A stretch of 64,000 bases of DNA from Streptomyces qinglanensis (GTDB lineage Bacteria > Actinomycetota > Actinomycetes > Streptomycetales > Streptomycetaceae): the NCBI RefSeq assembly GCF_900111245.1, contig NZ_FOGO01000011.1:1-64000 (forward strand). Direction: 5' to 3'. The first letter of the stretch is position 1; every line of letters starts with the position of its first letter. Made by a program: the position numbers and the translations under genes. This document shows, in pieces, positions 24,832 to 32,596 of this stretch. The notes beneath the pieces are model-generated. The model saw only the letters and a list, made by a program, of their open reading frames with translations, was not told the DNA's origin and did not search any database.

Positions 24832-24883
24832 GGTGCCCCGGGCGCCCCGGGCGCCCCGGGCGCCCCGGGCGCCCCGGGCGCCC
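24832..24883. repeat. 9-bp GC-only tandem repeat before maf
   Basis: About five copies of the unit ggcgccccg, the first degenerate. It lies immediately upstream of the maf promoter. Reading frames through it give collagen-like or Ala-Pro-Arg repeats that I regard as non-coding. Confidence 0.85.
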
Positions 24884-24909
24884 GCGTGGGGCCCGGCACG
24901 GCGACTCCC

Positions 24910-24922
24910 TACGATGGCCCGC
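24910..24922 (+). promoter_or_regulatory. Leaderless-type promoter of maf
   Basis: TACGAT at 24910-24915, a good minus-10 box, is followed by 7 nt and the ATG at 24923. No ribosome-binding site is present. Confidence 0.45.
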
Positions 24923-25537
24923 ATGAACTCACCGCGTCTTGTGCTGGCCTCCGCCTCCCCCGCCCGTCTCGCACTGCTGCGGCAGGCCGGGATGGCCCCC
25001 GAGGTGGTCGTCAGCGGGGTGGACGAGGACGCGCTCGACGCGCCGACGCCGTCCGAACTGGCCCGGGTGCTGGCCGAGGCCAAGGCGGCGGCGGTCGCCG
25101 CGCGGGCCGAGGCCGCCGAGGCGCTGGTCGTCGGCTGCGACTCGGTGCTGGAGCTGGACGGGCGGCCGCTGGGCAAGCCCGCCGACGCGGCGGAGGCGAC
25201 GGCGCGCTGGCGGGACATGCGCGGCCGCTCCGGGGTGCTGCACACCGGGCACTGCGTCGTGGACACCCGCGCAGCCGCGGAGGGCGCGCGCCGCTCGGTG
25301 ACGGCCTCCACGACGGTGCACTTCGGGCAGCCCTCCGACGCGGAGGTCGCGGCCTACGTCGCCAGCGGCGAACCGCTCCACGTGGCGGGCGCGTTCACGC
25401 TCGACGGCCGCTCGGGGCCGTTCGTGGACGGTATCGAGGGCGACCACGGCAACGTGCTCGGACTCTCGCTGCCCACGCTGCGCAGGCTGTTGGGCGAGCT
25501 GGGCGTCGCCGTCACGGACCTGTGGGCTCCGCGCTGA
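24923..25537 (+). CDS. maf: Maf-family nucleotide pyrophosphatase
   Basis: A 204-residue Maf/HAM1-like protein starting MNSPRLVLASASPARLALL. Maf enzymes hydrolyse dTTP/UTP or modified nucleotides to monophosphates as house-cleaning and have been linked to septum control. Motifs: SASPARL, the conserved VGCDSVLELDGRPLGKP, STTVHFGQPSDAEVAAYV, and the GAFTLDGRSGPFVDGIEGDH block. The in-frame ATG at 24914 is less likely because the promoter overlaps it. The 3' end overlaps a convergent membrane gene by 26 nt. Confidence 0.93.
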   Translation: MNSPRLVLASASPARLALLRQAGMAPEVVVSGVDEDALDAPTPSELARVLAEAKAAAVAARAEAAEALVVGCDSVLELDGRPLGKPADAAEATARWRDMRGRSGVLHTGHCVVDTRAAAEGARRSVTASTTVHFGQPSDAEVAAYVASGEPLHVAGAFTLDGRSGPFVDGIEGDHGNVLGLSLPTLRRLLGELGVAVTDLWAPR

Positions 25538-26024
25538 CGCCGGGCCCGTCGCCGGGGCGCTCGCCGGGGTGTTCGGCGGGGCGGCCGGCCGGCTCCGCCA
25601 TCGCCTCGCCGTACCAGGTCAACGACCAGACGATGAGGCCCAGGACGCTCATCAGCAGCACGAACGCCAGCCAGCCGACGAGGCCGACGCAGAAGGCGCC
25701 GAGCACCCCGTGCACCACCGCGCAACTGATCAGCACGATGCGCAGGAAGCCGCGCGGCGGTACGTCACGTATCGCCGTACGGAGGAGGATCAGCGCACAG
25801 CCCAGCACATAGCCGCCGACCAGCACGGCGCCGAGCACCGCGGAGATCGTCATGGCGCGCGGCTCGATACCGGCCAGGGACATCTGCTGGGCGTCCGCGA
25901 CCTTGCCCAGGAAGAGATTGAGCCCCACGAGCACGGCTGCCTCCACCGTGAGCACCAACGCGGTCACCGCGGCCACTGCCCGTCTGCGCCCTGCCACTCC
26001 GCCCACCTCTTCCGTCGCCTGCAT
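25512..26024 (-). CDS. Four-helix membrane protein
   Basis: A 170-residue protein with four hydrophobic segments at roughly residues 15-38 (AVAAVTALVLTVEAAVLVGL), 60-82, 92-113 and 115-136, and a Pro/Gly/Glu-rich C-terminal tail. No recognised domain. It lies between maf (convergent, overlapping) and the long accA2 leader, a position I recall for small integral membrane proteins in other streptomycetes. Function unknown. Confidence 0.75.
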   Translation of the reverse strand: MQATEEVGGVAGRRRAVAAVTALVLTVEAAVLVGLNLFLGKVADAQQMSLAGIEPRAMTISAVLGAVLVGGYVLGCALILLRTAIRDVPPRGFLRIVLISCAVVHGVLGAFCVGLVGWLAFVLLMSVLGLIVWSLTWYGEAMAEPAGRPAEHPGERPGDGPGVSAEPTGP

Positions 26025-26430
26025 CTTCGGTGCGCCGACGGCCGTTTGACGGCTCGGCGGCCGTCCCGCCCGACGCGGTTCCGCTGTGCGCTGCGGGTTA
26101 CTCCAGGTACGTGCTCTTGGCAGGGCGAACGCTACTCACGGGTACAAGCCGGGGCAAGAGAATCGACGCAAAGCAAAAATTCCGTCTGCGAGTCGTAGGG
26201 ACCCCACAAAGACGACGCGCTCAGGCGCACGACTCCGACAGAGAGCTAGCCCACATGCCCGAGGCGCACATTCCACCGCCGAATGCGGCGTACCGTGGGA
26301 CAACGAGGGGAGATCCGGTTCTGCGCGACCCACGGGTGACACTCCGTGTGGGCAAGCTCACCCCCCTTGGCGGCTCGGCGTCAGGTGTCGCCTGTACCTA
26401 AACTCAGGTTGTTCCAAGGAGGGAGCCATC
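26025..26430 (+). other. Long leader/promoter region of accA2
   Basis: About 400 bp without a supported gene. An AT-richer patch at about 26155-26190 is the most promoter-like part. Open frames here have poor composition. The region ends with the strong AAGGAGGGAG ribosome-binding site of accA2. I saw no recognised riboswitch. Confidence 0.4.
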
Positions 26431-28215
26431 GTGCGCAAGGTGCTCATCGCCAACCGCGGCGAAATCGCCGTCCGCGTCGCCCGCGCGTGCCGGGATGCGG
26501 GAATCGCGAGTGTCGCCGTCTATGCCGAGCCGGACCGGGACGCGCTGCACGTCCGCGTGGCCGACGAGGCATTCGCCCTGGGCGGTGACACCCCGGCGGC
26601 GAGCTATCTGGATGTCGGCAAAGTACTGAAAGCGGCCGCCGACTCGGGAGCCGACGCCGTCCACCCCGGCTACGGATTCCTCTCCGAGAACGCCGAGTTC
26701 GCGCAGGCGGTGCTCGACGCGGGCCTCAACTGGATCGGCCCGCCCCCGCAGGCCATCCGCGACCTGGGCGACAAGGTCGCCGCGCGGCACATCGCGCAGC
26801 GCGCGGGCGCCCCGCTGGTCGCCGGCACCAAGGACCCGGTCTCCGGCGCGGAGGAGGTCGTCGCCTTCGCGGAGGAGAACGGCCTGCCCATCGCCATCAA
26901 GGCCGCCTTCGGCGGCGGCGGGCGCGGCCTGAAGGTGGCCCGCACGCTGGAGGAGGTCCCCGAGCTGTACGACTCGGCGGTCCGCGAGGCCGTGGCCGCC
27001 TTCGGCCGCGGCGAGTGCTTCGTCGAGCGCTATCTGGACCGGCCCCGGCACGTGGAGACCCAGTGCCTGGCCGACAAGCACGGCAACGTGGTCGTCGTCT
27101 CCACCCGCGACTGCTCCCTCCAGCGCCGCCACCAGAAGCTCGTCGAGGAGGCCCCGGCCCCGTATCTGACGGACGAGCAGAACGCCGAGCTGTACCGCGC
27201 GTCCAAGGCCATCCTCCGCGAGGCGGGCTACGAGGGCGCGGGCACCTGCGAGTTCCTCGTCGGCCAGGACGGCACGATCTCCTTCCTGGAGGTCAACACC
27301 CGTCTCCAGGTGGAGCACCCGGTCACCGAGGAGGTCACCGGGATCGACCTGGTCCGCGAGATGTTCCGGATCGCCGACGGCGAGAAGCTGGGGTACGACG
27401 ACCCGCCGCTGCGCGGTCACTCCTTCGAGTTCCGGATCAACGGCGAGGACCCGGGCCGCAACTTCCTCCCGGCGCCCGGCACCGTCACCACGTTCGCGCC
27501 GCCCAGCGGTCCCGGCGTCCGGCTGGACGCGGGCGTCGAGTCCGGCTCGGTGATCGGCCCGGCGTGGGACTCGCTGCTCGCCAAGCTGATCGTCTCCGGT
27601 GCCACCCGGCAGCAGGCGCTCCAGCGCGCCGCCCGTGCGCTGGACGAGTTCGAGGTCACCGGCATGGCCACGGCGCTGCCCTTCCACCGCACGGTGGTCC
27701 GGGACGCGGCGTTCGCGCCCGAGGTGAGCGGCCGCGAGGGCGAGCCGTTCGACGTCCACACCCGGTGGATCGAGACGGAGTTCGTCAACGACCTCAAGCC
27801 GTTCGCGGCTCCCGCCCCCGGCGAGGCCGAGGAAGAGGACGCCGCGGGACGCGAGACCGTCGTCGTCGAGGTCGGCGGCAAGCGGCTCGAGGTCTCGCTG
27901 CCCTCCTCGCTGGGCATGCCGCTGGCACGGGCCGCGGTCGAGGGCGGCGCCCGCAAGCCGCGGCGCAAGGCCGCCAAGAAGTCCGGCACCGCCGTCTCCG
28001 GCGACGCGCTCGCCTCTCCCATGCAGGGCACCATCGTCAAGGTGGCCGTGGAAGAGGGGCAGCAGGTCGAGGAGGGCGAGCTCATCATCGTCCTGGAGGC
28101 GATGAAGATGGAGCAGCCGCTGAACGCGCACCGCGCCGGTACCGTCAAGGACCTCAACGCGGAGATCGGCGCCGCGGTGACCGCGGGCGGCGTCATCTGC
28201 GAGATCAAGGACTGA
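26431..28215 (+). CDS. accA2: Acyl-CoA carboxylase alpha subunit (biotin carboxylase plus biotin carrier)
   Basis: A 594-residue protein from GTG 26431 after AAGGAGGGAG, beginning VRKVLIANRGEIAVRVARAC. Residues 1 to about 450 are an ATP-grasp biotin carboxylase (HPGYGFLSENAEFAQAV, the Gly-rich AAFGGGGRGLKVA loop, EVNTRLQVEHPVTEEVTG). The C-terminal 70 residues are the carrier domain with the biotinylation site EAMKMEQ (Lys559). In S. coelicolor this subunit serves both acetyl- and propionyl-CoA carboxylases. With pccB, pccE and the biotin ligase nearby it completes a holoenzyme supplying methylmalonyl/malonyl-CoA. A strong hairpin follows the stop. Confidence 0.95.
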   Translation: MRKVLIANRGEIAVRVARACRDAGIASVAVYAEPDRDALHVRVADEAFALGGDTPAASYLDVGKVLKAAADSGADAVHPGYGFLSENAEFAQAVLDAGLNWIGPPPQAIRDLGDKVAARHIAQRAGAPLVAGTKDPVSGAEEVVAFAEENGLPIAIKAAFGGGGRGLKVARTLEEVPELYDSAVREAVAAFGRGECFVERYLDRPRHVETQCLADKHGNVVVVSTRDCSLQRRHQKLVEEAPAPYLTDEQNAELYRASKAILREAGYEGAGTCEFLVGQDGTISFLEVNTRLQVEHPVTEEVTGIDLVREMFRIADGEKLGYDDPPLRGHSFEFRINGEDPGRNFLPAPGTVTTFAPPSGPGVRLDAGVESGSVIGPAWDSLLAKLIVSGATRQQALQRAARALDEFEVTGMATALPFHRTVVRDAAFAPEVSGREGEPFDVHTRWIETEFVNDLKPFAAPAPGEAEEEDAAGRETVVVEVGGKRLEVSLPSSLGMPLARAAVEGGARKPRRKAAKKSGTAVSGDALASPMQGTIVKVAVEEGQQVEEGELIIVLEAMKMEQPLNAHRAGTVKDLNAEIGAAVTAGGVICEIKD

Positions 28216-28239
28216 CCCGGACCGCCCGGAACCGCACAC

Positions 28240-28279
28240 CGCGCCCGCCGCCGGAGGTACGCCTCCGGCGGCGGGCGCG
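28240..28279. terminator. 18-bp hairpin between accA2 and the DeoR gene
   Basis: Arms 28240-28257 and 28262-28279 pair perfectly around the loop TACG. It lies 25 bp after the accA2 stop and 20 bp from the convergent DeoR gene end, so it can serve both strands. Confidence 0.9.
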
Positions 28280-28299
28280 CGTCGTGTGCGGCCGCCGGG

Positions 28300-29304
28300 T
28301 CAGCGGCGCCTGGGCGCCAGGTCCGCCACCCGGGGCGGCACCGCGGCGGCCGGTGCGGACCGCAGATGGCCGGGAGCGGCGCCGCCCGCCGGGCCGCCGG
28401 ACGGTCCCGGGTGGGTGTGGTTGCCGGGGTGGTGGCCGCCGGAGTGGGTTCCGCCCTGCGGCGCCGCCCTGCGGGGGGTGGGCATCGGCACCTCGGGGCG
28501 GCCCCGCTCCGGGGCGGCGGACGGCGTCCCGGCGACGGCCACCTGGACACCCCGGTCGGCGAGCGCCTGCAGCTCGGTCTCCGCACGGTCGTCGTGCGGC
28601 GGGGGTTCGTCCGTCACCAGCCGGGTGATCACATCGGTGGGCACCGTCTGGAACATCGTGTCGGCACCCAGCTTGGTGTGGTCGGCCAGCACCACCACCT
28701 CCCCGGCCGCCTGCACCAGGGCCCGGTCCACGCTCGCGGAGAGCATGTTTGAGGTGGACAGCCCGCGCTCGGCGGTCAGCCCGCTTCCGGACAGGAAGGC
28801 CCGGGAGACCCGCAGCCCCTGCAGGGACTGCTCGGCACCGCTGCCGACCAGCGCGTAGTTGGAGCCGCGCAGGGTGCCTCCGGTCATCACCACCTCCACC
28901 CGGTTGGCGTGCGCGAGCGCCTGGGCCACCAGCAGCGAGTTGGTGACCACGGTGAGGCCGGGCACTCTCGCGAGCCGGCGCGCCAGCTCCTGCGTCGTCG
29001 TACCGGCTCCGACGACGACGGCCTCGCCCTCCGAGACGAGGCCCGCGGCCAGATCGGCGATCGCCGTCTTCTCCGCGGTGGCCAGGTGGGATTTCTGGGG
29101 GAAGCCGGACTCCCGGGTGAAGCCTCCCGGCAGCACGGCTCCGCCGTGACGGCGGTCGAGGAGTCCTTCGGCCTCCAGCGCCCGTACGTCACGGCGCACG
29201 GTCACCTCGGAGGTCTGGACTACGCGGGCCAGCTCACGGAGCGAGACTGCTCCGTTCGCTCGCACCATTTCTAGGATCAATTGACGACGTTCCGCAGCGA
29301 ACAC
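28300..29304 (-). CDS. DeoR-family transcriptional regulator
   Basis: A 334-residue protein. The N-terminus has the DeoR HTH (MFAAERRQLILEMVRANGAV, then SLRELARVVQTSEVTVRRD and LLDRRHGGAV). The DeoRC sensor domain follows (VVVGAGTTTQELARRLAR, LTVVTNSLLVAQALA, MTGGTLRGSNYALVG, VVVLADHTKLG), which in the family binds sugar phosphates. After about residue 260 comes a His/Pro/Gly-rich tail (GGTHSGGHHPGNHTHPGPSG) not found in typical 250-residue members. Nearby nucleoside-catabolic genes make it a candidate for control by a pentose phosphate, but its operator is not known. Confidence 0.92.
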   Translation of the reverse strand: MFAAERRQLILEMVRANGAVSLRELARVVQTSEVTVRRDVRALEAEGLLDRRHGGAVLPGGFTRESGFPQKSHLATAEKTAIADLAAGLVSEGEAVVVGAGTTTQELARRLARVPGLTVVTNSLLVAQALAHANRVEVVMTGGTLRGSNYALVGSGAEQSLQGLRVSRAFLSGSGLTAERGLSTSNMLSASVDRALVQAAGEVVVLADHTKLGADTMFQTVPTDVITRLVTDEPPPHDDRAETELQALADRGVQVAVAGTPSAAPERGRPEVPMPTPRRAAPQGGTHSGGHHPGNHTHPGPSGGPAGGAAPGHLRSAPAAAVPPRVADLAPRRR

Positions 29305-29449
29305 GGAACTGACAGTAACGCCAACGACCGTCTGGTTTCAGCGCTATCCGCCGATTAACAGAAGTTGTCCGTCCGGCGTCCTCGAATGTGGTATAGCGGG
29401 ACTGTTCGGGACTACAGCGCCCGGCCAGCCACCCCGCATCCGCCCCGGG

Positions 29450-30928
29450 TCAGTGCAGTTCGGTCGTCTTGCGGGTGTGCAACTGGCGGGCGACCTCGGC
29501 GATCGAGCCGGTCAGCGACGGATACACGGTGAACGTGTTGGCGATCTGCTCCACGGTCAGATTGTTGTCAACCGCGATCGAGATCGGATGGATCAGCTCG
29601 CTGGCCCGCGGCGAGACGACCACCCCGCCCACGATGATGCCGGTGCCGGGGCGGCAGAACAGCTTCACGAAGCCGTCCCGGATGCCCTGCATCTTGGCCC
29701 GCGGGTTGCGCAGCAGCGGAAGCTTGACGACGCGGGCCTCGATGGCCCCCTTGTCGACGTCCGCCTGGGTGTAGCCGACCGTCGCGATCTCCGGGTCGGT
29801 GAAGACGTTCGCGGAGACCGTCCGCAGGTCGAGCGGGTTCACCGCGTCGCCCAGGAAGTGGTACATCGCGATCCGGCCCTGCATCGCCGCGACGGACGCG
29901 AGCGCGAGGACCCCGGTGCAGTCGCCCGCGGCGTAGACGCCGGGGGCCGAGGTGCGCGAGACCTTGTCGGTCCAGATGTGCCCCGAGTCCTTCAGCCGGA
30001 CCCCGGCCTCCTCCAGCCCCATGTCCGAGGTGTTGGGGATGGCCCCGACCGCCACCAGGCAGTGCGTACCGGTGATCTTCCGGCCGTCCTGGAGCGTGAC
30101 CTCGACCCGGTCCCCGTCCGGCTTCGGCGGGCCGCCGGCCGCGGCCACCCGCTGCGCCGAGGCGGCACGCGAGCGGCTCATCACGTTCATCCCGCGGCGC
30201 CGGAAGACGTCCTCCAGCACCGCCGCCGCGTCCGGGTCCTCGCCCGGCAGCACCCGGTCCCGCGAGGAGACCAGCGTGACCTGCGAGCCCAGTGCCTGGT
30301 AGGCGCCCGCGAACTCGGCTCCGGTCACACCGGAGCCGATGACGATCAGTTCCTCGGGCTGTTCCTGGAGGTCGTAGAGCTGCGTCCAGTTCAGGATGCG
30401 CTCGCCGTCCGGGCGCGCGTCCGGGATCTCCCGCGGGTGGCCGCCGGTGGCGATCAGCACCGCGTCCGCGGTGAGCTGCTCCTGGCTGCCGTCCGCCGCG
30501 GTGACCGTCACGACGCGGGAGCCGTCCGGGGCCTGGCCGGGCTCCAGCCTGCCGCGGCCGCGCACCACCCGGCCGCCCGCCCGGGTGACCGAGGCCGTGA
30601 TGTCGTGCGACTGGGCCAGCGCAAGCCGCTTGACCCGCCGGTTGACCTTGCGGATGTCGACCCCGACCACGCGCGCCGGATCGTCCGGGTCATGGGTGGT
30701 GTCCTCCACCCGGATGCCCAGCTCCTCGTACGAGGAGTCGAAGTTGGTCATCACCTCGGCCGTGGCGATCAGCGTCTTGGACGGTACGCAGTCGGTGAGC
30801 ACCGACGCCCCGCCGAGGCCGTCGCAGTCGACGACGGAGACTTCCGCGCCGAGTTGCGCCGCCACCAGCGCTGCTTCGTATCCGCCAGGGCCACCACCGA
30901 TGATCACGATCCGAGTCACATGCTCCAT
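29450..30928 (-). CDS. LpdA-like NAD(P)H-quinone reductase, flavoprotein disulfide reductase family
   Basis: A 492-residue two-dinucleotide-binding flavoprotein. FAD fold: RIVIIGGGPGGYEAALVAAQ; second Rossmann fold: LIVIGSGVTGAEFAGAYQAL; FAD block: VYAAGDCTG; dimer domain ending in EVARQLHTRKTTELH. The usual redox CxxxxC is replaced by GLGGASVLTDCVPSK, which keeps only the second Cys. That fits M. tuberculosis LpdA (Rv3303c), a quinone reductase, rather than dihydrolipoamide dehydrogenase. GTG 30919, with GGAG close by, is an alternative start. Probably involved in redox defence. Confidence 0.88.
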   Translation of the reverse strand: MEHVTRIVIIGGGPGGYEAALVAAQLGAEVSVVDCDGLGGASVLTDCVPSKTLIATAEVMTNFDSSYEELGIRVEDTTHDPDDPARVVGVDIRKVNRRVKRLALAQSHDITASVTRAGGRVVRGRGRLEPGQAPDGSRVVTVTAADGSQEQLTADAVLIATGGHPREIPDARPDGERILNWTQLYDLQEQPEELIVIGSGVTGAEFAGAYQALGSQVTLVSSRDRVLPGEDPDAAAVLEDVFRRRGMNVMSRSRAASAQRVAAAGGPPKPDGDRVEVTLQDGRKITGTHCLVAVGAIPNTSDMGLEEAGVRLKDSGHIWTDKVSRTSAPGVYAAGDCTGVLALASVAAMQGRIAMYHFLGDAVNPLDLRTVSANVFTDPEIATVGYTQADVDKGAIEARVVKLPLLRNPRAKMQGIRDGFVKLFCRPGTGIIVGGVVVSPRASELIHPISIAVDNNLTVEQIANTFTVYPSLTGSIAEVARQLHTRKTTELH

Positions 30929-31072
30929 TGTCCCGCACCCGTCAGGTCCGGACCCGCCGGGGGTGCCCCCTCCCCGCGCCGGTCCGGCGCCCCGGCGGGT
31001 CCGCGCTCCGCCCGCGCCACCGGGCCAACCGGGCGCGGCCCCGGGAAACGCCCGTCCCGCGAGGGCCGCCGT

Positions 31073-31084
31073 TACCCTCGTGGG
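31073..31084 (+). promoter_or_regulatory. Leaderless-type promoter of the GGCT-like gene
   Basis: TACCCT at 31073-31078, then 6 nt, then ATG at 31085, with no ribosome-binding site. Confidence 0.5.
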
Positions 31085-31522
31085 ATGTCGCTCTACGCCG
31101 CCTACGCCGGCAACCTCGACGCCCGCCTGATGGCCCGCCGCGCCCCGCACTCCCCCCTCCGCGGCACCGGCTGGCTCACCGACTGGCGGCTCACCTTCGG
31201 AGGCGAGCACATGGGCTGGGACGGCGCACTGGCCACTCTCGTGGAGGCACCGCGCTCCCAGGTCTTCGTCGCGCTGTACGACATCGCGCCGATGGACGAG
31301 GACTCGATGGACCGGTGGGAGGGCGTCGGCCTGGACATATACCGGCGGATGCGGGTGCGGGTGCACACCCTGGAGGGCGAGGAGCCGGCCTGGTGCTACG
31401 TCCTCAACGGCTACGAGGGCGGGCTGCCCTCGGCCCGCTATCTGGGGGACATCGCCGATGCCGCGGAGTCCGCGGGCGCTCCGCACGACTACGTCATGGA
31501 GCTCCGCAAGCGACCGTGCTAG
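31085..31522 (+). CDS. Gamma-glutamylcyclotransferase-like protein
   Basis: A 145-residue protein with the cyclotransferase fold pattern: substrate loop near the start (LYAAYAGNLDARLMARRAP), TGWLTDWRLTFGGEHMGWDG, FVALYDIAPMDEDSMDRWEG and a late WCYVLNGYEGGLPSARYLG. Family members cleave gamma-glutamyl amines/dipeptides, releasing 5-oxoproline. Streptomyces lacks glutathione, so the natural substrate is not obvious. It lies between the divergent LpdA-like gene and the purine nucleoside phosphorylase. Confidence 0.8.
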   Translation: MSLYAAYAGNLDARLMARRAPHSPLRGTGWLTDWRLTFGGEHMGWDGALATLVEAPRSQVFVALYDIAPMDEDSMDRWEGVGLDIYRRMRVRVHTLEGEEPAWCYVLNGYEGGLPSARYLGDIADAAESAGAPHDYVMELRKRPC

Positions 31523-31629
31523 CGGCGGTGCGCTAGCGTCGCGGACCGACAGAATCTCCACACGCGCCCCGCCCGCCCCCGCTGTCGCCCGTGCGTTCGT
31601 CCGGACTTGCGGATGAGTTGCGCCGCACG

Positions 31630-31666
31630 TCTACGCGCGTAGGAGATAACGGGCTACCCTCGTCGC
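31630..31666 (+). promoter_or_regulatory. Palindromic operator and leaderless promoter of the purine nucleoside phosphorylase gene
   Basis: CTACGCGCGTAG at 31631-31642, within CTCCTACGCGCGTAGA on the minus strand. TACCCT at 31655-31660 is followed by 6 nt and the GTG at 31667. The operator covers the minus-35 region. The same palindrome occurs before deoC and the adenosine deaminase gene. Confidence 0.7.
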
Positions 31667-32488
31667 GTGAACGCATCTGCCACTACCCACGCTGCCGACG
31701 ACCCCTACCGCTCCGCCGAGGAGGCCGCCGCCCGGCTGCGGGCCCTGACCGGCGAGGACAGCCACGACGTGGCGCTCGTCATGGGCTCGGGCTGGGTGCC
31801 CGCCGCCGACACGCTCGGGGTGGCCGACCACGAGCTCGCGATCACCGAGCTGCCGGGGTTCCCGCCGCCCACCGCCGCGGGCCACGCCGGCAAGATCCGC
31901 TCGCACCGGGTGGGCGACAAGCGCGCGCTCGTCTTCCTCGGCCGTACGCACGCGTACGAGGGCCGCGGTGTCGCGGCCGTCGCGCACGGGGTGCGCACCG
32001 CCGTGGCGGCGGGCTGCAAGACCATCGTGCTGACCAACGGCTGCGGCGGGCTGCGGCCGGGCATGCGGCCGGGCCAGCCGGTCCTCATCAGCGACCACAT
32101 CAACCTCACCGCCACCTCGCCGATCGTCGGCGCCAACTTCGTCGACCTGACCGACCTGTACTCGCCGCGGCTGCGCGCGCTCTGCCAGGAGATCGACCCG
32201 AGCCTGGAAGAGGGCGTCTACGTCCAGTTCCCCGGCCCGCACTACGAGACCCCCGCGGAGATCGGCTACGTCCGCACCATCGGCGGCGACCTGGTGGGCA
32301 TGTCCACCGTCCTGGAGGCCATCGCCGCACGCGAGGCGGGCGCCGAGGTGCTCGGGGTCTCCCTGGTCACCAACCTCGCCGCCGGGATGACGGGCGAGCC
32401 CCTCAACCACGAAGAGGTCCTGCAGGCCGGCCGCGACTCCGCGGTGCGCATGGGCACCCTGCTCGGCGAGGTACTCAAGCGGCTCTGA
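31667..32488 (+). CDS. Purine-nucleoside phosphorylase
   Basis: A 273-residue trimeric-type phosphorylase that splits inosine/guanosine (and deoxy forms) with phosphate into base and (deoxy)ribose-1-phosphate. Motifs: phosphate loop VMGSGWVPAADTLG, the GKIRSHRVGDKRALVFLGRT-HAYEG block with catalytic His, LTNGCGGLRPGMRPG, YVQFPGPHYETPAE, and purine-binding Asn in SLVTNLAAGM. Start GTG fixed by the leaderless geometry. It is followed after about 110 bp by the phosphopentomutase-like gene, its natural next step. Confidence 0.94.
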   Translation: MNASATTHAADDPYRSAEEAAARLRALTGEDSHDVALVMGSGWVPAADTLGVADHELAITELPGFPPPTAAGHAGKIRSHRVGDKRALVFLGRTHAYEGRGVAAVAHGVRTAVAAGCKTIVLTNGCGGLRPGMRPGQPVLISDHINLTATSPIVGANFVDLTDLYSPRLRALCQEIDPSLEEGVYVQFPGPHYETPAEIGYVRTIGGDLVGMSTVLEAIAAREAGAEVLGVSLVTNLAAGMTGEPLNHEEVLQAGRDSAVRMGTLLGEVLKRL

Positions 32489-32596
32489 CCGGCCGGGGCC
32501 GCCCCGGACCATCCCGGGGGCGGCTCTCTCCGGGCCCCACGGCCCCTCAGCCCCACCGGGCTCCCCAGCCCCACCGTGAAAGGCAGGACCACCAAG

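Noticed and set aside
24832..24883. Collagen-like Gly-Ala-Pro repeat protein before maf
   Set aside because: The repeat arises from the GC-only 9-bp tandem unit and precedes the maf promoter; no start site or ribosome-binding site supports it.
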